Virus record (IMG/VR): IMGVR_UViG_3300032265_000516
Span: 1 to 45,934 of that record
Origin: a virus
DNA length: 45,934 bases
Reading direction: 5' to 3' (one strand)
Both the position numbers and the translations under genes were made by a program. Shown one piece after another: positions 30,801-36,887 of this stretch (position 1 is the stretch's first letter; each line of letters starts with the position of its first letter). The notes beneath the pieces are model-generated. The model worked only from the letters and a program-made list of their open reading frames with translations, was not told the DNA's origin and made no database searches.

Positions 30801-33736
30801 CTGCAACTGTAACTATTGGCGGTTTAGGCGGATCGGGTGCTGTATTGACTGTAACTTTAGGTGTTGCAAACTCTACAGGGGCTCCTGGTCCAGATCAAGT
30901 TGCAAGTATTACTGTAGTAAATGGTGGATTTGGGTATACAAGTCCACCGACTATTGTTATTGCACCGACCGGAGTTACTGGTTCTAATGCTACTGCTACT
31001 GCTACAGTATTAAATGGAATTATTCAAGCAGTAACAGTTACATCAAACGGTTCAGGTTACACTGGTGCTACTGCAACAGCAGTAACAAGTGAAGTATCAT
31101 CATTCAATGTTACTGCATATGGTTACGGTTATAACAGCGCACCTCAAGTAACAGTAAGCCCTCCAATTGCAGGAGCAACTGCTTGGACTTCAAGCGGAAC
31201 TGCAACACAGGGAACTTACTACACTTATTTAGGTAATTTCTACTTAGCTACAAGTAATGGAACATTTACTACTACAGGACCATCATTTACATCTGGTTCT
31301 AATACAAACGGAACTGTATCTTTGACTTATGTTGCAACAACTGCAACAGGAACAGCAGTTCTTACTAACTATGGAGTAGGAAGTATTACATTAGTTAACG
31401 CAGGTTACGGTTATACTACAACGCCGACAGTTACTATTGCAGATAATAGTGCTAAATTTGTTGGAATTAGTGCAGGTTCTACTGCAACAGCATATTTGCC
31501 AGCATGGTCTAGCGGTGTAGCAGTTGCTCCAGCAACAGCATGGACTGCCGGTAATGCATTACCTGCTTCAACATTTGCTTCATTAGCATACGGATTAGGT
31601 GTGTATGTTGCAGTTGGTGGCGCATCAAGTGCCGCTAGTAGTAATGACGGAGTTTCATGGACTAGCAGAACTATTCCAACTTTAGGAGCAGGCACTTATT
31701 CATCAGTTACATGGGGTGCTGGTTCTTATCAACAGTTTACCGGTGGAACTTATGTAGCAATTGCAACTGGAACAAATGCTACGGCATATTCTTATAATGG
31801 TGCAAGTTGGACAGCTGGTGGTAATTTACCACAATCTACAACATGGACTAGCGTTGCATACGGCAATAATAGATATGTTGCAATTGCTAGCAATCAGCGA
31901 TATGTAGCTTATTCATTAAATGCCGGACAATCATGGACACAAGCTCCAGTGGGATTGCCAAGTGCCGCAAACTGGACACAAATATCATATGGTCAAGGAT
32001 TATTCTTTGCAGTTGCAAGCGGAACTAACGTGGCAGCAACTAGCCCAGACGGTATTACTTGGACCAGCGTTGCAATGCCATCAAGTAGCAACTGGAATAG
32101 CGTTGCATTTGGAAGTATTCCAAACTTAACTATCGCTGGCAATAGCCCATTATGGGTTGCAGTAAGTGCAACTTCTGGACAAGTTGGCGCTTCTATGCAT
32201 ACTGGTGCAACTGCACAAGGTCGTGTAAAAGTTGGTAGCGGCATTATTACTGAAACTCGCATGTGGGAACCTGGATCTGGTTATCCAAAAGGTCTAGTCA
32301 GTGCAACTACTTATGTTGCAGGAAAAACAGTAACAGTTGCATCAAGTGCTACTACCGTAATTACCTTATCCTCTGCGGCATCGCTAACACAAGGTCAAGC
32401 AATTAGTTTTGCTTCAGCATTTGGTAACGTATTAGCTAATACAACTTATTATGTTTATGCAACTACATCAAGTAGCACAAGTTTATCAATTACAACTTCA
32501 TATTTAGGTGTAACTGCATTTACAGTTGGGTCAGCATCTAGTGTAAGCATTACTGGAACTGCAAGCGCATTGAATACTATTACTGTAGATAATACAGAGA
32601 ATATTATTGCAAATCAACCAATTGAATTCCAAAGTTGCACAGCAGGCGGATTAGTAGCAAATACTACTTACTATGTAATTGGATCAACTATTACATCTAC
32701 TAGCTTCCAAATTCAAGCACAAAGCGGAACTGGAATTCCGTTTACAGTAACACCTGCAACAGCTATCGGCGGAACATATACATGCGCACCAATTTATACA
32801 ATTGGCGACGTTAACCACACAACCGCAGTTAGCTTACGTGTAAGAACAGGTGATGGCGCTTTAGGAAATCCAAGTTTTATTAATCGTGGAACTTTAAATA
32901 CTACTGCTACTGCCTTAATTACTGGTGACGGTTATGCAGATTTGTATCAATCTACAAACTTTATTAGTGTAAGTAATTTATTTGCAATGCCACAAGCTGG
33001 TGCTAATATTGTGTTTGGATCAATATCTGGAGCATGGTATAAATTAGTTACAATTAGCAATATTTTAGGTATTGCTGGTAACTATACCGCAGTATTCCAA
33101 ATTAGTCCAAGTTTAACAGTATACAATGCACCTCCACACAACACCTTAATGACTACTACAATTAAGTATAGTCAGACTCGTTTAACAGGACATGACTTCT
33201 TGTATATCGGAACTGGTAATCAGGCGCTGACTAACTATCCGTTTGTTATTCCAACTAATGCTATACAATCAAATCAAACTAGTGGAACAGGTGGTGGGCG
33301 TGTGTTCTTTACAAGCACTGACCAAGACGGTAACTTCAACGTTGGTAACTTGTTCGGAGTTCAACAGGCAACTGGAACTGCTACATTAAATGCCAACGCA
33401 TTTAACTTGTCAGGATTGCAAAGTTTGACATTGAGCGGTTTATCGTTAGGTGTAGGATCAGCTACAATTACCCAATTTTCAACTGATCCTTACTTTACAG
33501 CGAATAGCGATAACGTTTTACCAACGCAAAGAGCTATTAAATCATATATTACTGCCCAAATTGGTGGCGGACAATCTACTTTGAACGTAAATACATTAAC
33601 GGCTGGTGTAGTGTATATTGCTAATAATACGATTTCCACAACTAGTGGCGGGCAGTTGAATGTAACAGCAAAGATGAATTTTACAGGTGGTATTGACGGG
33701 GCTCCCGTTGCACTTGGATTCTTCTTACAAAGATAA
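21851..33736 (+). CDS. Giant modular tail fibre/adhesin, 3961 aa
   Basis: An intact 11.9-kb frame with the same plan as the 3169-aa paralogue. Residues 1-550 are seven CBM5/12-like repeats, of which the second and seventh are interrupted. Residues about 594-914 are the first half of a beta-helix (ending IDVKTGTYNEVLPIVIPENT). Residues about 924-2475 are a huge insertion of helical RD modules with two TYYV modules. Residues about 2489-2655 are the second half of the helix (SDMFYVRQSCGVRNMTLNG). Residues about 2916-3440 are BNR-like propeller repeats (YSLDGKTWTS, SPDGITWTS) with an internal GYGY-type insertion, and residues about 3650-3961 are the shared C-terminus (VLPTQRAIKSYITAQIGGG). Cysteines are few. 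It is likely one of the longest fibres of the particle, binding host glycans. The role is inferred from modules and neighbours. Confidence 0.8.
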   Translation: MAQFKLGRIRFVWQGAWSTGTTYAVDDVVSVGGKSYICQINHIASATFVSDLTAIPTKWNIIADGTTWRGNWSPQTLYNAGDEVKYGGIVYIATTGHTSANNTATTVTITNLDNISQPGSVILSYATTNPTPFPIGSTITVAGANAGYNGTYTVTNSTTSTVTYTNATNTAWNGQGTIYSYGGLEASQSYWNQFAPSFDWKGNWTVSTRYKTNDFVAYGGYVYVCVTPHQSASTVTLGLENNIGNWQVFNNGIIYLGTWSGSSVRYRVNDVVKWGSDLWICTGSHTSTGTSLDVTKFSIFVNGFEFQNSWSNSANYVVGDMVTYGGYTYTSIQNGVGHTPTSSPTYWQPFTTGFTFSGDWISSTAYKIGTVVRLGGYTYVATADNTNQTPSLSSAYWSKLNAGFNWTNSSTTYTNIAGTNTAGTGGGATFDITCSNTVYTITLHSSISMSGYASGNTIKILGTQVGGLSPSNDIIITVTSAPGGAISSFTVSGRSVTWVSGASYYQGDVAFFGSSSYICIQPHTSASGNRPDADTTGSYWNAIAVGTESAALTTTGDLLYYGANGPTRLPVGTEGQILRSTNGYPVWANYGLINNLVYVGPLGVDIPAPNYGLTIDKPWKTVRYACYQIEQGYLNPNAKSLLVRNKQFVMKEVNSYLSYTFQSTVTGFNTGNYQFACTSTASFNVGMPITFSASQGGVTAGTVYYINTIPDATHFTIKATYTGGIFALTGSFSSNFTVNFYYDQSKAERDAGLTYEGVVYDLTRGGTLKTVTNAKAFFTVAGNTYITTNTGRQITQFIAAQNYIANTLLPAILSNTPPVNNYQILAGVTSSNQAQQIIDNTITAETTALTYCQSLVSIVTAAMTAGSATSIPTPFQPNTTIDVKTGTYNEVLPIVIPENTALVGDELRTSVVQPAAAVQNLVNDVPKTTSALNRISAILPNLLTNQAVTPTSGNTTAQVFLGFPGATNTTATTTVGTNSAIITNIIKSGVGAAPGFSFTNPTGYNTSYLVGYGDGKAQMVNNYAFLKAEISAYLAFNYSTIWSAFGSTAQTQTTRDVGYILDAIQYDMTYGGNRQTIIAANAYSSLGTAQIRTAWQAATLAALTRLKTVLGQVIVTTTVTPTSGNVTSQVTTGTPGSAGSATFAQARVQEIYDAVNGTIDASIAASSTWVSAFATSANQVIIAQKSNIQNAAMNWVLDNYASSAISASLTYRDAGLIVDALQYDLLFGTNANSIIAGRAYYRNDASAQALLANVNNELSATLGAIGIVTNEVKDAVSTISIATNNVTNIINNGVSAAPAFYFTNPTGYNTSFLAGYGDGKAQLVQNYAFMQAEISAYLALNYSAIWTAFGSTAQTQTTRDVGYILDAIQYDMTYGGNRQTIIAANAYSSLSTPQIRSAWQAATLAALARLNTIVGQIVQAQTVTKTTTGSLPNTQTQLTTGAAGLPGAATFAQARVQEIYDAVNGTIDASITASTTWVNSNIVNAFNALQAKKSIIQAAAQNYVATTYPSSAISYPLTQRDAGLIVDALSYDTLYGTNFNGIVAGRAYYRNDASAQALLANTNNELTATLGAIALVQNLSTGVTTGITGDVGSTTAVAKAQNSAKVLYDVFANGLSNLPTLVQPDPTGYGTTLTNSAWAATGNTSGSTVGYNNGRAQILQNYAFIKAEIAAYLNTNYSGVWTTFGATNQAETLRDTTYILDAIRYDLTYGGNRMALITGSAYYSNYINQIVTAYLPATLAALARLQTILGQIVQGTSVTPSSGNVTSQVTTGSAGTAGCAAFVQGLVQNVINWINNGASDTAVLPYIGWASSDLQNAFAAVQNKRSEIASDATAWIQKFYQSVSYNITTSTRDAGLIVDAICYDMINGGNFNAIKAGSRFYSNVTSTKTVLSTELSACLGAVNFMKYKIAKIAGSGSVATSQNIISDITQYIGGSGRVGNIMVPTATAISSTYAAAAQLIYDNKPFIRAEILAYISSAYPSLQYNSTTCDRDVSYILDSLVFDLRVGGNWATISAGSAYQSALYGLEISSTETTATVDAYGYLKTLVQAIATNSVAGGSSPYQATVTQVRADTLQTVGNAGSASAVGALVDIITNIISAISLNAGVPQVTITIIAGTTTFTTSSAHGLSIGDAVVPQSTANGLVAGTWYYVASTPLTTTFTLSASYGGVTLTSFTNGTGLSIAAGKINLPSTAGVSAANLSSYQTLSGIKSTLQSLVSTFITTNYPTLTYNSAYCLRDIGYVVDMVGFDMMLGSNYLSQRAAMSYFQAQAAKAIGVQKRATVQSYRYLSTQLISAVSATNTTASNAINLLMTNFINIVTGGINEITEVTGTVTYNNTLGTINGAEILRANTAFLVNEATAWISSKFGGALASISGLGVTTTSAHNLLAGDPVVFNGISNGGITAGQEYWVLAVLSPTSFSITSTYGGTTSVPLTTVSSPSLTAVYYFNVSSCQRDMTEYVKALIYDLQYPGNYKALRAARLYLNAVQGSQLSDMFYVRQSCGVRNMTLNGLNGDLTQVNSYGTRRPTAGAYTSLDPGFGPNDSNVWINTRSTYCQNVSLFGTGCTGMKIDGALHQGGNRSIVANDYTTILSDGIGVWCTGHSALTELVSVFCYYSYSGYLSELGGRIRATNGNSSYGTWGVIAEGTDTQETPLYANLNNRAAQAYVTNVFTDSVNYVWRMEYENAGSGYTNATTAVSGAGYNVYATQDEFRDASVFETRIIDPLNSGSSGGVAYGQAINAGQGGTLYQITIAATDIALSTAYVGMRIVITGGTGVGQFSGILSYSNGTKVALVYKESFTTLQVTATTITNNLLTVASTTTLTPGMAIYLDTTINGLSANTLYYINSANFSSTQFQISLTSGGSGTAVNITTTGSVSINLYAAGFDHVVPGTASVTPLDLTTNYIIEPKISYTAPGYTATSRTLPATATWGQVTYGNGRYVAVATGSTATAYSLDGKTWTSGGAATGLSGTLANRIVYGGGYGATATVTIGGLGGSGAVLTVTLGVANSTGAPGPDQVASITVVNGGFGYTSPPTIVIAPTGVTGSNATATATVLNGIIQAVTVTSNGSGYTGATATAVTSEVSSFNVTAYGYGYNSAPQVTVSPPIAGATAWTSSGTATQGTYYTYLGNFYLATSNGTFTTTGPSFTSGSNTNGTVSLTYVATTATGTAVLTNYGVGSITLVNAGYGYTTTPTVTIADNSAKFVGISAGSTATAYLPAWSSGVAVAPATAWTAGNALPASTFASLAYGLGVYVAVGGASSAASSNDGVSWTSRTIPTLGAGTYSSVTWGAGSYQQFTGGTYVAIATGTNATAYSYNGASWTAGGNLPQSTTWTSVAYGNNRYVAIASNQRYVAYSLNAGQSWTQAPVGLPSAANWTQISYGQGLFFAVASGTNVAATSPDGITWTSVAMPSSSNWNSVAFGSIPNLTIAGNSPLWVAVSATSGQVGASMHTGATAQGRVKVGSGIITETRMWEPGSGYPKGLVSATTYVAGKTVTVASSATTVITLSSAASLTQGQAISFASAFGNVLANTTYYVYATTSSSTSLSITTSYLGVTAFTVGSASSVSITGTASALNTITVDNTENIIANQPIEFQSCTAGGLVANTTYYVIGSTITSTSFQIQAQSGTGIPFTVTPATAIGGTYTCAPIYTIGDVNHTTAVSLRVRTGDGALGNPSFINRGTLNTTATALITGDGYADLYQSTNFISVSNLFAMPQAGANIVFGSISGAWYKLVTISNILGIAGNYTAVFQISPSLTVYNAPPHNTLMTTTIKYSQTRLTGHDFLYIGTGNQALTNYPFVIPTNAIQSNQTSGTGGGRVFFTSTDQDGNFNVGNLFGVQQATGTATLNANAFNLSGLQSLTLSGLSLGVGSATITQFSTDPYFTANSDNVLPTQRAIKSYITAQIGGGQSTLNVNTLTAGVVYIANNTISTTSGGQLNVTAKMNFTGGIDGAPVALGFFLQR
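21870..23500 (+). repeat. Seven CBM5/12-like W repeats (protein level) in the 3961-aa protein
   Basis: Units such as WKGNWTVSTRYKTNDFVAYG and FSGDWISSTAYKIGTVVRLG repeat about every 50 aa. Unit 2 contains an Ig-like insertion (YNGTYTVTNSTTSTVTYT) and unit 7 contains a GSGY-type insertion. The unit order parallels the array in the 3169-aa protein, so the whole N-terminal block was probably duplicated with the gene. Confidence 0.6.
24080..29270 (+). repeat. Array of ten helical 'RD' modules within the 3961-aa protein
   Basis: Ten segments match RD.gyI.DA..YD...GgN, beginning near 24089, 25010, 25485, 25922, 26406, 26929, 27402, 27819, 28556 and 29208. Intervening sequence is predicted helical (for example AFIKAEI/AEISAYL and AALARL stretches). 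The 1502-aa and 3169-aa proteins each have only one copy (near 8,470 and 14,010). TYYV-type beta modules are embedded between units near 28,250 and 29,020. Confidence 0.7.
24788..26611 (+). repeat. Tandem duplication, two ~912-bp units coding for helical RD modules
   Basis: Two consecutive segments are very similar at the DNA level. The stretch ending ACGTGATGT near 25,011 recurs as ACGCGATGT near 25,923, a spacing of 912 bp (304 codons). The stretches that follow, for DAIQYDMTYGGNRQTIIAA, differ mainly at third codon positions. Each unit encodes an A module (TRDVGYILDAIQYD) and a B module (RDAGLIVDAL.YD...GTN, then GRAYYRNDASAQALLAN). A third, more diverged A-B unit follows at about 26,670-27,590. 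Confidence 0.75.
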
Positions 33737-33750
33737 TGGAGAAATAAAAC

Positions 33751-34074
33751 ATGGCAACAGGAAGATTAGGAACCACAACAATTACAACTATAAATACTAA
33801 CCAGACAGCATACACTGTGCCGACTGGTTATTATTCAGTGTTTAACGTGTCGTTCACAAATACAAGCGCGACATCAATTACAATTAAATTGGCATTGTCG
33901 TTGGTAACAAGTCCGTCAGCTTCTGAATATTTAGAATTTCAAACAATCATCGTTCCTTATGGTGTGTTTGAAAGAACAGGTTTAGTGGCAAATGCTGGTA
34001 TTAACGTTATCGTGCAAGCTAGTTCGACTAGCTGTAACGTGAATGTTTACGGTATTGAAACATCAACATCATAA
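33751..34074 (+). CDS. Small beta-rich virion protein (~110-aa family, copy 3)
   Basis: A 107-aa protein with GGAG 9 nt before the ATG. Its pattern (TAYTVPTGYYSVFNVSFTN; IIVPYGVFERTGLVANAG; VIVQASSTSCNVNVYGIE) is typical of a small beta-sandwich found in many T4-like aquatic phages ('YTVP.g....v.si.itN'). It is the third member of the family in this window (others at 1567-1899 and 11518-11862) and again follows a large fibre gene. A virion protein of unknown detailed role is inferred. Confidence 0.7.
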   Translation: MATGRLGTTTITTINTNQTAYTVPTGYYSVFNVSFTNTSATSITIKLALSLVTSPSASEYLEFQTIIVPYGVFERTGLVANAGINVIVQASSTSCNVNVYGIETSTS

Positions 34075-34089
34075 GGATTAGAGAGAACT

Positions 34090-36291
34090 ATGGCACGCTA
34101 TAATACAGTATCGTTATTTTTAACAACGTCTGGCACTACGACCATGACGTATGCTATTAATAATAGCTTTATGACCATTACTGGTTCACCTGGAATAACG
34201 CTTACCCTAGTTAGTCCAGTTTATACAGTTGGTTATACACAGACATTTTACAATGCAACTGGTGGTGCAATAACAATTGCAACTCCGGCTGGTAATATTC
34301 AAGGTAATAATTTTACGGCAGCAACTAGCCAAGCAATGCCGGCAAACACTACTTATTCAGTTAGTAGTGACGGAACAAACTACTATATATTAATTAACAC
34401 TGGTGGTGCGCTTAGTGTTCTTAATGGTTTAACTGCTGATACTTTAACAGTTTCAACAACTGCTACAATTAGTCCAAGCGGAAACGTAACTGTTAAACCA
34501 TCTGGCACATTTACTTTAGCTCCAACCTCAACTGGTGCAATATGTAACGTTTCAATTGGTAGTGCGCAACCAGCAAGTGGTGCATTTACTACATTAACAG
34601 CTAACAGCGCATCAACATTTACTGCTGGAACTGCTTCAACTGGAACTGGTTCTGGAACAGTTGTTATCACTGGTGGTTTAGGGGTCAGCGGTGCAACATA
34701 CGGTGCTTGCATTTATGATAACAGTGCTCGTGTGCTTACTAGTGTAACAGTCAGCCCAGGCACAGGTATTAGTGGCGGCGGCACAATGACTGGTCCAGTT
34801 GCTAGCGTAACATTAAACAACACTGGTGTGTTAAGTTTAACAGGCACAAGCGGTCAAGTTTCGGTTAGTGCATCAACTGGTAATATTACTTTAACTTTAC
34901 CACAAACAATTTCAAGCGGTGCGGCACCTACATTCTGTGGCGGTAATTTTAGTTGCATTCCAAACGGTGCATTAATTAACAACTCAATTACAGTTTCAGC
35001 TGGAACTGGTTTAGGAGGCGGTGGAACCGTAGCTTTAGGCAGTTCAGTAACACTGACAAATGCTGGTGTTACAAGTTTGTCAGGCACAGCTAACCAAGTT
35101 TCAGTTAGTGCATCTACTGGCGGCGTTACTATTAGTTTGCCGCAAAACATTAATAGCGGTGCAAGTCCTACATTTAACGGATCAAACTTCTCATGTATTC
35201 CTGCTGGTAACTTATGCGGATCTACTTTAAACAGCCAAGTTACTGCTTCAAGTTTAACATCGTTAGGAACACTAACAGGTATGTATTCAACTGGTTGCGT
35301 GTGCGTAGCTAGTAACTTTATTGCACAAGGTTTGATGTATACCGGTAACTGCTTCTGTTCAGCAGGCGCAGGCTTAATTAATAACTTGTATTCACCAAAC
35401 TGTTTCTGCGTAGGCGGTTCAGCAATTATTGCTGGTAACACAATCATGTATGGAGCACTAACAGTTTGCGGACAAATTTCTTATCCGCCTCCTCCAACAG
35501 GATCTTCATTATATGAAGGTTCTAGTTCAAGCACAAACGGTGGAACACAAGCATATACATGGTATGCACCTACTGGTGTTACCTCAGTATCTGTGTTAAC
35601 AATTGGTGCTGGTTCAGGCGGTTACTATGGCTGGGCATCATGTGGTGGCGGTGGTGGTGGCTTATCATATTCAAATGGTGTTGGTGTTAGCCCAGGATCA
35701 GGTTATACAATTCAAGTTGGTAACGGCGGATGCTGGAGCCAATCAGGTGGCGGATATTCATGTTTCCCAGGTGTATTAGCAGGTGGCGGACAATGCGGAT
35801 GCTGTGTAGGTTGTGGATGTATTGGTGGCCCTGGTGGCCCTGGAACAGTTGCTTACCCTAACACTGCTGGCGGTGGTGGCGGTGGTGCTGGATATGGTCC
35901 AAATCAGTGCTGGTCAAATAATTCTGGCTATACTGGATGCTACGGTGGCGGTGGATCAGCTACATCGCACCATAGTTCAACTTATGGAACTGGTGGTGGC
36001 GGTGGAACTGGCGCTAACGGTCAAGGATCAAACGGAACTTGCGGACGTCCAGACTACGGTCATGGTAACGGATCAGGCGGTGGCGGCGGATCAGGCGGAA
36101 CTTGCGGATATCCTGGCGAGCCATGGTCTAACGGTCAAGGACACGGCTACAATTGTGGTGGAAACTACGGTGGCGGCGGTGGCGGCGGTGGCACATCACA
36201 CGGTGGTGGATACGGCGGCCGTGGTGCAGTCCGTATTTTATGGCCTGGATCAACTAGAAGCTGGCCATCAACTGGAACTGGTAGCCCTTAA
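34090..36291 (+). CDS. Tail fibre tip/adhesin with glycine- and cysteine-rich C-terminus
   Basis: A 733-aa protein with AGAGAG upstream of the ATG. Residues about 246-380 hold two copies of the fibre repeat G(V)L/TSL(S/T)GT..QVSVSASTG followed by LPQ.I.SGA.PTF, well known in phage tail fibres. Residues about 400-460 contain CxC pairs at 403/405, 421/423 and 438/440. From about 511 to the end the protein is very rich in glycine, with about 13 further cysteines, and closes with GRGAVRILWPG...WPSTGTG. That ending matches the 'GAVRIIW...FPST' terminus of glycine-rich domains in T4-like marine phages. Known relatives (T4-type adhesin gp38) use polyglycine sandwich tips for receptor binding, so a distal adhesin is likely. 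Confidence 0.75.
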   Translation: MARYNTVSLFLTTSGTTTMTYAINNSFMTITGSPGITLTLVSPVYTVGYTQTFYNATGGAITIATPAGNIQGNNFTAATSQAMPANTTYSVSSDGTNYYILINTGGALSVLNGLTADTLTVSTTATISPSGNVTVKPSGTFTLAPTSTGAICNVSIGSAQPASGAFTTLTANSASTFTAGTASTGTGSGTVVITGGLGVSGATYGACIYDNSARVLTSVTVSPGTGISGGGTMTGPVASVTLNNTGVLSLTGTSGQVSVSASTGNITLTLPQTISSGAAPTFCGGNFSCIPNGALINNSITVSAGTGLGGGGTVALGSSVTLTNAGVTSLSGTANQVSVSASTGGVTISLPQNINSGASPTFNGSNFSCIPAGNLCGSTLNSQVTASSLTSLGTLTGMYSTGCVCVASNFIAQGLMYTGNCFCSAGAGLINNLYSPNCFCVGGSAIIAGNTIMYGALTVCGQISYPPPPTGSSLYEGSSSSTNGGTQAYTWYAPTGVTSVSVLTIGAGSGGYYGWASCGGGGGGLSYSNGVGVSPGSGYTIQVGNGGCWSQSGGGYSCFPGVLAGGGQCGCCVGCGCIGGPGGPGTVAYPNTAGGGGGGAGYGPNQCWSNNSGYTGCYGGGGSATSHHSSTYGTGGGGGTGANGQGSNGTCGRPDYGHGNGSGGGGGSGGTCGYPGEPWSNGQGHGYNCGGNYGGGGGGGGTSHGGGYGGRGAVRILWPGSTRSWPSTGTGSP

Positions 36292-36317
36292 TTTTATAAC
36301 TAAACGGAGAATTTTTA

Positions 36318-36860
36318 ATGCTTTATATGTATGTAGATCAAAATGGAGACCCTACCGGTCTTCCATTAATACAATCAAACGTAGAAGACTTGCTTGGGAC
36401 ACGGATTATTACCCCAGAGCTTTTAAAAGAACATAATCTAGCAGAGATTATAAATTGTTACGATTGTCGTCCTGCTGAATACCAAGTTGCTACTAAAGGT
36501 GAGATTGTAAAAAATGCCGATGGTAATATAGAGCAATTATGGGATGTTCGAGAAATGACTGACAAAGAAAAAGTCAGAACATGGATTGAAGGTGCTAGAT
36601 TTTTTAAATTGCTTAATAGTGATTGGACTCAATTAGCAGACTGCCCGTTAAGTGCAGAAGAAAAAGCGGCCTGGGCCACTTATAGACAAGCGTTACGAGA
36701 CATAACGGATAACATTGATCTTCCAAATTTAAAAAGTCATATAGCAGTTCCATGGCCAACCCCGCCATCTACAACTAGCCGTTGGACTCCAAGTTTAGAT
36801 GAACCGCCAAATCCGTCAACTGCAAACGTATTTGTTAATATGGGTGTAGGAAGGATATAA
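36318..36860 (+). CDS. Tail assembly chaperone-like protein (Phage_tail_APC type)
   Basis: A 180-aa protein with CGGAG 8 nt before the ATG. The N-terminal half (MLYMYVDQNGDPTGLPLIQSN ... TPELLKEHNL) is the variable, fibre-matching type of sequence. Residues about 88-150 carry the family core R...LL..sDWTQL.DcPLS...KAAWA.YRQALRDIT, followed by WP.PP, as in the Pfam phage tail assembly chaperone family (PF16778). It lies immediately after the presumed adhesin gene, the usual place for a fibre chaperone (compare T4 gene 38). It likely helps the 733-aa protein fold or trimerise. Residues after 150 are Pro/Thr-rich. Confidence 0.7.
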   Translation: MLYMYVDQNGDPTGLPLIQSNVEDLLGTRIITPELLKEHNLAEIINCYDCRPAEYQVATKGEIVKNADGNIEQLWDVREMTDKEKVRTWIEGARFFKLLNSDWTQLADCPLSAEEKAAWATYRQALRDITDNIDLPNLKSHIAVPWPTPPSTTSRWTPSLDEPPNPSTANVFVNMGVGRI

Positions 36861-36887
36861 AAAAAAGGGCTATTAAAGCCCTTTTTT
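36861..36887. terminator. Bidirectional intrinsic terminator between convergent genes
   Basis: A perfect 11-bp stem, AAAAAAGGGCT / AGCCCTTTTTT, with a 5-nt loop ATTAA, starts directly after the stop codon of the chaperone gene. It gives a T run on either strand, so it can end both the fibre transcript (plus) and the two-gene minus unit. The stop codon of the minus gene overlaps its right arm. Confidence 0.9.

Noticed and set aside
12287-33736. BNR-like and pectate-lyase-like domains as active sialidase or lyase
   Set aside because: Only fold-type repeats are seen; catalytic residues are not recognisable, so enzymatic names were not used.
34854-35447. 197-aa minus-strand frame inside the 733-aa adhesin gene
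   Set aside because: Pro/Leu/Ala-rich antisense shadow of Thr/Ser/Gly codons. Many similar minus-strand frames lie under the other fibre genes.
35813-36436. 207-aa plus-strand frame overlapping the glycine-rich region and the chaperone gene
   Set aside because: It is the +1 shadow of repetitive GGT/GGC glycine codons (giving Val/Ala/Leu-rich sequence), has no SD of note and crosses two real genes.
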